DNA of 5,391 nucleotides from Rhodothermia bacterium. Lineage in GTDB: Bacteria > Bacteroidota > Rhodothermia > Rhodothermales > JABDKH01. Shown here in pieces: positions 1 to 5,391 of this stretch. The stretch covers positions 1-5,391 of the forward strand of contig JAUIJQ010000260.1 in assembly GCA_030431165.1 (NCBI GenBank), in the 5' to 3' direction. Both the position numbers and the translations under genes were made by a program. Each line of letters begins with the position of its first letter. The stretch's first letter is position 1. Below the pieces are notes generated by a model. That model was given only the letters and a program-made list of their open reading frames with translations, made no database searches and was not told the DNA's origin.

Positions 1-9
1 GCGCAAACT

Positions 10-26
10 CAGCCGGGTAGCGGCTG
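10..26 (-). terminator. Weak hairpin just after the barrel gene's stop codon
   Basis: A 6-bp perfect stem (CAGCCG / CGGCTG) with a 5-base loop begins three bases beyond the stop codon at 29-31. On the minus strand it is followed by GAGTTTGCGC, which has only a three-T run. It sits where an intrinsic terminator would be, but the stem is short and the U-tract poor, so it may be chance. The window ends here, so the next gene cannot be seen. Confidence 0.25.
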
Positions 27-28
27 CG

Positions 29-1630
29 CTACAAACGCGCGCGTACTCCGATGGCGAATCGCCCTCTGAGAATCTCTTCACGGACGACCGGGCCGTTTGT
101 TATGTCGTACGGGACAAACGCATCGTCAAAGGCTTCGCCCGACCATCCGAAGTCAATCAGGAACTGGCGTGATGCCTCGTACGTGATCCCGGCCGAAACG
201 TAGCCCCGATCGCGTTCTACACCGTCGCCCGACTGCCGACCCGCACCCTGAATCCGCTGATCAGGCAGGATGGCAATTCCGCCGCGCGCCGTGATCTTTC
301 CGAAGTCGTACTCTGCACCGAAGCGTACGTTGACGACTCCATCAAGCTGCTCGCGGATGAGTCGGTTTTCAGCGGCGTATGAAAAGCCTTCCGCGTCAAG
401 CTCAAGCTGGGTCCAGTCGACCAGTTCGGCATCCGCAAAGAGGCTCAGATCGCCGTTGGTATAGCCAACACCAACCCCGACACGCCACGGTGAAATGACG
501 TTGTATTCGTACTCTCCGGCCCCAACGTCCTCTGAGAAGTCATCGCCGTAGGTGTCGGTGTAGCCATCGTCAAACTCGACGTGCATCACCGTACTATAGT
601 CCTCGGAGACCTGGTAGTATGTCGGGCTTTCAAATGAAGCGCCGACCGAAAATCCGGATCCCGTTCGCACTGATACGCCGCCACGCACGTTGATGCCCGC
701 GATACGCGAGTCAACGTTCTGGGTCCACTCCAGATAATCAAAGTCAACCGAGCCTCCGGTCCCGTCATTGTCGTTCAGGAAGTCTTCCTCGGCGTAAAAA
801 CGCTCCAGTTCCCAGCGACCAAACGGAATGTTGATTGAGCCTCCGAGCATGACCCCCGGTGCGGCTTCAAATGCGGCCCCAAAATTGAGCTCGTGCATCG
901 AACCCGACTCCCTGATTGAGCCGGACTGCTCTACCGTGCCACGCGTGACTGCGGGAAAGAACGGGACATCTGCGCCTCCCTCGTACGCGTCGACGTCGAG
1001 ATCAATGGCATAGAGCTGGAACGCGATGAACGACAGGTCGCGACTAAACGACGGGATAAACTCGTCGTCGGCCGTACCAAAAATGCCATCCGAACCACTG
1101 TTGCTCTCGATCTCAAATTCACCCGGAACGGGAAGGAAGAAGTCCGTTGCCGAATTGATTCCGTTGTCGCCTCGAAAAACGAGTTCGCGATCAAACGACT
1201 GCACCTGGTTGATCCCGACGCCGGCAACCAGCGAACCGCGTTTGGTCGGTGCCTTGTGGACGTACGAGAGGTGCCCGATTCGGACATCGCTCGAAGAGTT
1301 TTCCAGCGGATACGCGTTTCCATCAACCGAGTAGACACCTCGGTCCTCGGTGCCCCAGAAGCTTAGCGAAGTTGAAAAGCCGGAACTACGATAGTGACCA
1401 AGGCCCGCAGGGTTCGTTACCATTGCCGAGTAGTCAGCAACGCCTGCGATACCTGCACCGCCCATACCCAATGAGCGAACACCGCTAAGCGGTTGCCGCT
1501 GGGAGAAGCGGATAGCATCCTCGTAAGTCTGGGCCGACGCACTGTCTGAAAGCCCGGCCGCCGCAAACATCATCATGCCGGCAAGGGCGAGTCGGCGCGA
1601 CAGCCGGCGGGTGATTAGAACGAATTGCAT
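29..1630 (-). CDS. FadL/OmpP1-like outer-membrane beta-barrel protein
   Basis: Predicted outer-membrane barrel of the OmpP1/FadL/TodX-like group, whose characterised members move hydrophobic compounds across the outer membrane; the substrate here is unknown. With the start at 1630 it has 533 residues, within the family's broad range. Residues 1-33 form a good signal peptide: Arg-rich n-region, hydrophobic LALAGMMMFAAAGL, cleavage after ASA before QTYE. Next comes the family hallmark near residues 52-77, RSLGMGGAGIAGVADYSAM followed by NPAGLG. The rest alternates aromatic/hydrophobic and polar residues, as in barrel strands, and includes the FadL-like segment LSLFADAELVDWTQLELD (about 395-412). 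A GSDGIFGTADDE loop (179-190) resembles calcium-binding repeats. The frame stays open upstream, with ATGs at 1672, 1678 and 1726; I prefer 1630 because the longer forms bury the signal peptide behind a long basic leader. No start has a convincing ribosome site. It probably forms an operon with the lipoprotein gene upstream. Family call fairly sure; substrate not. Confidence 0.82.
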   Translation of the reverse strand: MQFVLITRRLSRRLALAGMMMFAAAGLSDSASAQTYEDAIRFSQRQPLSGVRSLGMGGAGIAGVADYSAMVTNPAGLGHYRSSGFSTSLSFWGTEDRGVYSVDGNAYPLENSSSDVRIGHLSYVHKAPTKRGSLVAGVGINQVQSFDRELVFRGDNGINSATDFFLPVPGEFEIESNSGSDGIFGTADDEFIPSFSRDLSFIAFQLYAIDLDVDAYEGGADVPFFPAVTRGTVEQSGSIRESGSMHELNFGAAFEAAPGVMLGGSINIPFGRWELERFYAEEDFLNDNDGTGGSVDFDYLEWTQNVDSRIAGINVRGGVSVRTGSGFSVGASFESPTYYQVSEDYSTVMHVEFDDGYTDTYGDDFSEDVGAGEYEYNVISPWRVGVGVGYTNGDLSLFADAELVDWTQLELDAEGFSYAAENRLIREQLDGVVNVRFGAEYDFGKITARGGIAILPDQRIQGAGRQSGDGVERDRGYVSAGITYEASRQFLIDFGWSGEAFDDAFVPYDITNGPVVREEILRGRFAIGVRARL

Positions 1631-1749
1631 TGCAGTATTTGATTGTTTTGCCGGCAATCGTCGGCGTTTCATGTTCATGCGAAGTACCGTGCGGACGCAC
1701 CTCTCCCGTACGGGTCTTCTGAACACATTGTCAAAGGAACTTGTGGGTA
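1631..1749 (-). other. Lipoprotein-barrel gene junction with inverted repeats
   Basis: This 119-base gap holds no separate gene, though the barrel frame remains open through it up to an ATG at 1726. It contains a perfect 10-bp palindrome, CCCGTACGGG (1705-1714), and next to it GTGC-GGAC-GCAC (1689-1700), a 4-bp stem with a 4-base loop. No T-run follows either element on the minus strand, so they do not look like a standard terminator. The 20 or so bases just before 1630 are more AT-rich, as expected of a translation-initiation region. They could be intercistronic RNA structure or simply part of a longer coding region. Confidence 0.35.
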
Positions 1750-3171
1750 TCAGTTGCCGCCCCGTCGGGACGAGCTTCGGCTGCTGCCGCTCCGGCTGCT
1801 GCCGCTCCGGCTACTGGAGCTGCTGCCACTTGACCGCGAAGCACTGCCACTCGACCGGCTCCCGCTGGATCGGGACGCACTGCCACTCGATCGCGAGCTG
1901 CTACTGGGCCGCGACGCCTTGCTGCTTGGTCGCGAACTGCTAGTTGGTCGGGACGCGCGACTGCTCGGACGCGAGGTCGTTGAACGGGCACTACCGGTTG
2001 AGCGCGACGAAGGCGCCGGCCGGGTTGCCCTGCTCGGCGTACGACTTGAGGACGGGCGCGTTGCCCTGGAATTCGATCGGGCGGATGACGACGAACGCGT
2101 CGTCGTTGTCCGTGAAGTTGCCGTCCGTGAAGTTGCGGGTCGCGTACCACCTGCTGTGTACGGAGAGCTCGTGCGACGCGATGATGAGGCCGTGCCGTTT
2201 CCACTGCGGCTGGAGCTCCTGCCGGCGCTTGACGAGGATCCGCTTCTGGATGAAGAGCGCGTAGCTGAACCGGACTTTGAGGTATTGCCCGAGCGAGAAG
2301 CTGACCCGGTTCGCGAAGATGAACCCGATCGCGTGGCCGAGCCTGACCGCGTTGTTGTTCCAGAACGGTTGGCCGAGCCTGACCGCGTCGTGGTTCCACG
2401 GGTTGTCGTGCCGCGTGATGTTGTCCCGCGTGATGTTGTCGTTCCTCGGGACGTCGTCGTAGTGCGGCCGGTGGACTTGCCTGTCGTCGTGCCGGCTGAT
2501 CCTCGTGTCACGCCGCGTGACGTCGAAACTCTCGATGACGTTCCGTCGCGTCCGATCGACGTCACACCTGACGTACCCCGGTCGTAGCCGCGGGTGACGG
2601 CTCGTCCGGATGTCAGGTTGCGACCAACCGAGGAGCCTCGTGGGCCGTATACACCGCGCGAAGCGTAGTTGTTGTTGCGATTGTACCGGTACGGCGAGTA
2701 GTAGTACCGATTCGGATAGTAGTAACCGCCGTAGTAGGCGTACGGATAGTATCCGTAGTTGTAGTACGACGGATGGTAGCCCCAGGCGTACGGTCGGTAG
2801 TAGTACGGTGAACGGTACCACGACGAACCGAAGCTTAGACCAAAGTAGAAAGACGACGACGTGTAGAAAGGATCGTAGTACCCGTAGTACGAACTGTAGC
2901 TATACGGATACCAGTCGTCGTAGTACCGGTCGAAGTATCGACGGTAATATCCCGGCGTGTCGTAGTACTCGTCCTCGTAGTAATAGTAGTCGTCGTCGTA
3001 CTCGTCCACGTACTCACGCTCAACGATCGTCCCATCCTCGGTCTCGATGACCTCAACGCGGGTAGGGGTACGGTAGTCGTCGTGGATCGTGCGGAGTTGC
3101 GTGTAGCATCCGGTCAGGCCGAACACCATCAAGCCGGCAACGACCTGAATGCTGTAGCGGAAGAGTTTCAT
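1750..3171 (-). CDS. Tyr-rich / Arg-Ser-rich low-complexity lipoprotein, family not recognised
   Basis: A 473-residue protein of unknown function. Residues 1-22 are a lipoprotein signal: MKLFRYS, a hydrophobic core, then lipobox L19-T-G-C22; C22 is the only cysteine, so the mature protein should be lipid-anchored. Residues 51-71 are acidic (11 of 21 Asp/Glu) with many Tyr. By hand count residues 51-180 hold 46 tyrosines, in runs such as YYYY and YYY with Pro, Gly, Ser and Asn. Residues 181-473 are almost wholly Ser, Thr, Arg, Gly and Ala, with 51 Arg, 3 Lys, 2 Asp and no Glu, so very basic and surely disordered. This tail includes four 12-residue repeats of RSGSATRSG type (263-310) and a Ser/Arg end. 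The ATG at 3171 fits the signal peptide, with AGAGG nine bases upstream as a possible weak ribosome site. It is first of a leftward pair with the barrel gene. Existence as a gene is near certain from the signal peptide and intact frame; any role (surface coat, polyanion binding, scaffold) is speculation. Confidence 0.88.
   Translation of the reverse strand: MKLFRYSIQVVAGLMVFGLTGCYTQLRTIHDDYRTPTRVEVIETEDGTIVEREYVDEYDDDYYYYEDEYYDTPGYYRRYFDRYYDDWYPYSYSSYYGYYDPFYTSSSFYFGLSFGSSWYRSPYYYRPYAWGYHPSYYNYGYYPYAYYGGYYYPNRYYYSPYRYNRNNNYASRGVYGPRGSSVGRNLTSGRAVTRGYDRGTSGVTSIGRDGTSSRVSTSRGVTRGSAGTTTGKSTGRTTTTSRGTTTSRGTTSRGTTTRGTTTRSGSANRSGTTTRSGSATRSGSSSRTGSASRSGNTSKSGSATRSSSRSGSSSSAGRSSSRSGNGTASSSRRTSSPYTAGGTRPATSRTATSRTTTTRSSSSARSNSRATRPSSSRTPSRATRPAPSSRSTGSARSTTSRPSSRASRPTSSSRPSSKASRPSSSSRSSGSASRSSGSRSSGSASRSSGSSSSSRSGSSRSGSSRSSSRRGGN
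1778..1807 (-). repeat. Perfect 15-bp tandem repeat, two copies, in lipoprotein 3' end
   Basis: CGGCTGCTGCCGCTC occurs at 1778-1792 and again at 1793-1807 without mismatch. On the coding strand it gives the GSSRS unit near residues 456-465 of the lipoprotein. It keeps the frame, so copy-number change would lengthen or shorten the tail by five residues. Neighbouring Ser/Arg sequence uses mixed serine codons, so this perfect pair is probably a recent duplication. Confidence 0.8.
1841..1893 (-). repeat. 17-bp direct repeats spaced 36 bp apart
   Basis: GCACTGCCACTCGACCG (1841-1857) recurs with one change (C to T) at 1877-1893. The spacing of 36 bp equals 12 codons, the same period as the repeats in the middle of the gene. 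It encodes part of the SSGSASRSS pattern in the lipoprotein's Ser/Arg tail. Confidence 0.6.
2242..2385 (-). repeat. Four 12-residue (36-bp) repeats in the lipoprotein
   Basis: Residues 263-310 read as four consecutive 12-residue units: RSGSANRSGTTT, RSGSATRSGSSS, RTGSASRSGNTS and KSGSATRSSSRS. At DNA level the first two share the perfect 19-mer TGGCCGAGCCTGACCGCGT (plus strand 2370-2388 and 2334-2352), exactly 36 bp apart; the later units have diverged. This suggests growth of the tail by in-frame duplication followed by drift that kept the Arg/Ser/Gly pattern. Confidence 0.75.
2411..2440 (-). repeat. Perfect 15-bp tandem repeat, two copies (SRG-TT unit)
   Basis: CCGCGTGATGTTGTC is present at 2411-2425 and 2426-2440 without mismatch. 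On the coding strand it encodes a TTSRG unit around residues 244-253. It belongs to a longer Thr/Ser-Arg-Gly stretch (about 237-262) in which the same unit recurs with variation. Confidence 0.75.
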
Positions 3172-3186
3172 CGTGTGTGGCCTCTG

Positions 3187-3215
3187 TCTATCTCTCTGTC
3201 GTCGCTAGGGGTCAA
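3187..3215 (-). promoter_or_regulatory. Weak sigma70-like promoter candidate for the lipoprotein gene
   Basis: Read on the minus strand, TTGACC (3210-3215) lies 17 bases before GATAGA (3187-3192). The first hexamer matches the -35 consensus in five of six places; the second matches the -10 consensus in only three. It would leave a leader of roughly ten bases. Organisms of this group often use a different promoter consensus, so this is a low-confidence suggestion. Confidence 0.15.
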
Positions 3216-3222
3216 ACGCCGC

Positions 3223-3241
3223 GGGTACGATATTGTTACCC
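3223..3241. promoter_or_regulatory. Inverted repeat GGGTA-N9-TACCC, possible operator
   Basis: A perfect 5-bp inverted repeat with a 9-base AT-rich centre (CGATATTGT) gives a 19-bp dyad, a typical size for a dimeric regulator's site. It lies 52 bases upstream of the lipoprotein start and about 135 bases upstream of the proS start. A single 5-bp dyad can occur by chance, and no regulator gene is in the window. Confidence 0.2.
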
Positions 3242-3375
3242 TCGTGGTGAAGAAAGCACAAATACCGGGCCTACGGGATCGACATCCTTCATTGGCGCGT
3301 TCCGGGGCTGTTTATTGGCTTCCCGGCCCAAAAATGGCCTGCCCTGTCCTGTAATTAACCCACCCAGTGTTCACT

Positions 3376-4860
3376 ATGGCTGACGCCATTACGCCCAGAT
3401 CTGAGGACTACGCGCGCTGGTACGTCGACGTCATCCGCAACGCCAAGCTTGCGGATTACTCGCCGGTGCGCGGCTCCATGATCATCCGCCCGAACGGATA
3501 CGCGCTCTGGGAGAATATGCAGCGAACGCTTGACGGGATGTTCAAGGACACGGGCCATGAGAACGCCTACTTCCCGCTCTTCATTCCGCAGTCGTTCCTG
3601 GAGCGCGAGGCTGAGCACGTGGAGGGCTTCGCAAAAGAGTGTGCTGTGGTAACGCACTCGAGGCTGGAAGTTGATGAGGAGACCGGACATCTGCGTCCTG
3701 CACCCGACTCGCGACTCGAGGAGAACCTCGTCGTACGCCCTACATCTGAGACCATCATCTGGGACGCCTATTCAAAGTGGATCCAGTCGTGGCGCGACCT
3801 GCCGATCAAGATCAACCAGTGGGCAAACGTCGTGCGCTGGGAGATGAGAACACGCCTCTTCCTGCGAACCATGGAATTCCTCTGGCAGGAAGGCCACACA
3901 GCCCACGCAACAGAAGCCGAGGCCTGGGAAGAAACGCGTCTGATTCTCGATCTGTACGCCGACTTCGTAGAGGAGTACATGGCGCTGCCGGTCATCCGGG
4001 GCATCAAGACGCCGAGTGAGCGCTTTGCCGGTGCCGTCGAAACCCTCTGCATCGAAGCCCTTATGCAGGACGGCAAAGCCCTCCAGGCGGGAACGAGCCA
4101 CTTCCTGGGGCAGAATTTTTCGAAGGCCTTCGGATGCCAGTTCCAGAACCGCGACAACGAGCTTGAATACGCGTGGTCAACATCGTGGGGCGTGTCAACG
4201 CGACTCGTTGGCGCCCTCGTTATGGGTCACTCCGATGACCGCGGTCTCGTCCTGCCGCCCAAGCTCGCGCCGACGCAGGTCGTGATTGTTCCGATCTACA
4301 GGAATGACGCTGATCGTGAGCAGGTACTCGAGTCAGCGGGCCGGATGCAGGCTGACCTGCGCAAGCGCGGCGTGCGAATCAAGCTCGACGATCGAGAAGG
4401 ATTTCGTCCGGGCTGGAAGTTCACCCAGCATGAGGTGGAGGGCATTCCGCTCCGGATCGCCATCGGTCCGCGAGATGTGGCAGCAGGTACGGTCGAACTG
4501 ACGCGGCGTGATACATCCGAAAAAGAAACTGTTTCGGCGACAGGGCTCAGCGACACGATCGAGCAAAAGCTCGACGAGATCCAGAAAGGCCTGTTCGACA
4601 AAGCCGCACAGTTTCGCGAATCCATGACGACGCGCGTCGACAGCTACGACGAATTCAAGGAAGCACTCACCGACAAAGGTGGGTTTGTCCACGCACATTG
4701 GGACGGCACGGATGAGACGGAAGCCCGCATCAAAGACGAGACGAAGGCAACCATCCGCTGCATTCCGATCGATCCGGCTGAGGAAGACGCCGAATCGGGT
4801 GTTGACATGGTCACCGGCGCTCCGTCGGCGCGGCGTGTAGTCTTTGCGCGTGCTTATTAG
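3376..4860 (+). CDS. proS: Prolyl-tRNA synthetase, archaeal/eukaryotic-like type
   Basis: Cytoplasmic class II aminoacyl-tRNA synthetase that joins proline to tRNA-Pro using ATP. It has 494 residues, usual for the short type lacking the large inserted editing domain of E. coli-like enzymes. Visible landmarks are RGSMIIRPNGYALWE (32-46, motif 1 region), RPTSE (121-125, active site), VRWEMRTRLFLRTMEFLWQEGHTAH (motif 2, 153-177) and the motif 3 region GVSTRLVGALVMGHSDDRGL (272-291, Arg276). The anticodon-binding domain begins near 298 with APTQVVIVPIY. The C-terminal domain ends in the typical VFARAY. Its zinc-site cysteines are missing: only C462 remains in that domain, with aspartate or other residues at the usual positions. 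I chose the ATG at 3376 (MADAITPRSEDYARWY) over the in-frame GTG at 3367, because family members usually begin close to this point; neither has a clear ribosome site. The next gene follows after eight bases. Confidence 0.97.
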   Translation: MADAITPRSEDYARWYVDVIRNAKLADYSPVRGSMIIRPNGYALWENMQRTLDGMFKDTGHENAYFPLFIPQSFLEREAEHVEGFAKECAVVTHSRLEVDEETGHLRPAPDSRLEENLVVRPTSETIIWDAYSKWIQSWRDLPIKINQWANVVRWEMRTRLFLRTMEFLWQEGHTAHATEAEAWEETRLILDLYADFVEEYMALPVIRGIKTPSERFAGAVETLCIEALMQDGKALQAGTSHFLGQNFSKAFGCQFQNRDNELEYAWSTSWGVSTRLVGALVMGHSDDRGLVLPPKLAPTQVVIVPIYRNDADREQVLESAGRMQADLRKRGVRIKLDDREGFRPGWKFTQHEVEGIPLRIAIGPRDVAAGTVELTRRDTSEKETVSATGLSDTIEQKLDEIQKGLFDKAAQFRESMTTRVDSYDEFKEALTDKGGFVHAHWDGTDETEARIKDETKATIRCIPIDPAEEDAESGVDMVTGAPSARRVVFARAY

Positions 4861-4868
4861 CTTTGTAC

Positions 4869-5391
4869 GTGCCACGGCGGAGACACCAAATAGCGCAGAT
4901 CGTTTCGTACACGATCAACCCCCTCGTGCTGCCGCCGACGCTGTTCGGCATTATTACCGCACGTTCGGGTGGAACGGGATCGCAGGTTGCAGCAGCAGTC
5001 CTGCTGAGCATCGTCTTCTTCTGCTTGATCCCCCTTGTGTCGATGATCAGGGCGATTCGCGGCAAGCCGTCGGCGACTATCGAGCTGCGTGACAGGACGC
5101 ATCGCACCGTGCCCTACATGGTGACGATCGTCAGCTACCTCGCCGCCCTGGCCGCGATTCACTATACGTCGCTGCCTGCACGGGGCTTCCTGACCGCTGT
5201 CACGCTCGCGTTTGTGTGGAATGGGCTCCTGCTGCTCATTATCAACCTCTACTGGAAGATCTCACTCCACGTATCAACACTCGCCGGCTTCTTTTCGATA
5301 CTTTGGTTCTTCCTCAAAAGACAAGAGACAGTCTACCAGACGGCCCTGATCGGCGGCATACCCGCGCTTGTCATGACGCTCGCCGTGGTAC
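4869..5391 (+). CDS. Multi-pass membrane protein, PAP2-phosphatase-like, cut by window end
   Basis: An open frame without stop runs to the window edge; 174 residues are visible. Starting from the GTG at 4869 it reads MPRRRHQIAQIVSYTINPLV, a basic start followed by hydrophobic segments at roughly 41-60, 84-98, 107-127, 136-149 and 156-174, so an integral inner-membrane protein. The start IVSYTINPLVLPP, the loop IELRDRTHRTVPYMV (71-85) and INLYWKISLH (125-134) resemble a PAP2-like family common in Bacteroidetes; PAP2 enzymes remove phosphate from lipid phosphates such as phosphatidate or undecaprenyl pyrophosphate. The classical PSGH motif is absent; the K-I-S-L-H segment may stand in its place. 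The last conserved block with its histidine would lie beyond the window. No ATG start is available; GTG 4869, or TTG two codons earlier, fits. Starting eight bases after the proS stop, it is probably co-transcribed and translationally coupled. The membrane protein call is strong, the PAP2 call moderate. Confidence 0.7.
   Translation, partial: MPRRRHQIAQIVSYTINPLVLPPTLFGIITARSGGTGSQVAAAVLLSIVFFCLIPLVSMIRAIRGKPSATIELRDRTHRTVPYMVTIVSYLAALAAIHYTSLPARGFLTAVTLAFVWNGLLLLIINLYWKISLHVSTLAGFFSILWFFLKRQETVYQTALIGGIPALVMTLAVV

Larger units (their letters stand above)
3172..3375. promoter_or_regulatory. Divergent intergenic region carrying promoters for both gene pairs
   Basis: These 204 bases separate the minus-strand lipoprotein gene from plus-strand proS, so promoters for both directions should lie here. 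No clean Bacteroidetes-type promoter (TTTG / TAnnTTTG) is visible. TAATTAA at 3352-3358 is an AT-rich island shortly before proS and a weak candidate for its -7 region. The lipoprotein side has a polypyrimidine tract (polypurine in the transcript) with CTCTGTC twice, at 3182-3188 and 3194-3200. No small gene with a plausible start is evident. Confidence 0.6.

Noticed and set aside
1643..2587. A 314-codon plus-strand open frame rich in Leu-Pro-Leu-Asp-Arg repeats, antisense to the lipoprotein tail
   Set aside because: It mirrors the Ser/Arg codons of the lipoprotein gene on the opposite strand. The real gene has a lipoprotein signal and a sensible start; this frame has no signal peptide, no ribosome site and no recognisable domain, and it also runs over the barrel gene's 5' end.
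1731..2821. Two further long minus-strand frames overlapping the lipoprotein gene
   Set aside because: They are alternative frames of the same repetitive sequence, with Arg/Gln/Pro- or Val/Arg-rich translations; stop-poor frames are expected from this biased composition.
2650..3010. Dense GTAGTA-type trinucleotide pattern suggestive of a microsatellite
   Set aside because: It is the complement of Tyr codons (TAC/TAT) in the Tyr-rich domain. The runs are short, interrupted and use both codons, so coding composition explains them.
3276..3287. Small hairpin GGAT-CGAC-ATCC in the proS upstream region, considered as part of a leader regulator
   Set aside because: Only a 4-bp stem; no T-box-like or other riboswitch conserved core and no terminator-like T-run before proS.
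4844..5092. An 82-codon plus-strand frame overlapping the proS end and the PAP2-like gene
   Set aside because: Its translation is not membrane-like and shows no family pattern, while the frame starting at 4869 gives clear transmembrane segments and conserved motifs.

Overview
The window looks like chromosome from a GC-rich member of the Bacteroidota/Rhodothermota group. Three things suggest this. The prolyl-tRNA synthetase is of the archaeal/eukaryotic-like type, with a degenerate C-terminal zinc site. The partial membrane gene at the right end resembles a PAP2-like family I associate with Bacteroidetes. Clear Shine-Dalgarno sequences are almost absent before the genes. The taxonomic call is an inference from protein resemblance; no search was run.

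The layout is two divergent gene pairs around a roughly 200-base intergenic region (3172-3375). Leftward, on the minus strand, a lipoprotein gene (3171 to 1750) is followed by a FadL/OmpP1-like outer-membrane beta-barrel gene (1630 to 29). The lipoprotein has an extreme composition: a lipobox, an acidic/Tyr segment, a domain of about one-third tyrosine, then almost 300 residues of Ser/Thr/Arg/Gly repeats. Rightward, on the plus strand, proS (3376-4860) is followed after 8 bases by a multi-pass membrane protein starting at a GTG (4869). That gene runs off the window edge and resembles PAP2-type phosphatases.

The left pair is an envelope module: a lipid-anchored protein and an outer-membrane barrel, probably transcribed together. 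The right pair joins a housekeeping translation enzyme to a membrane-lipid-type enzyme, with no evident functional link beyond co-transcription. No mobile elements, CRISPR arrays, tRNAs or rRNAs were seen.

The most unusual object is the lipoprotein. It places a Tyr-rich, partly acidic domain beside a strongly Arg-rich disordered tail in one lipid-anchored chain. Its gene contains 36-bp (12-residue) and 15-bp repeats. I do not recognise its family and assign no function.
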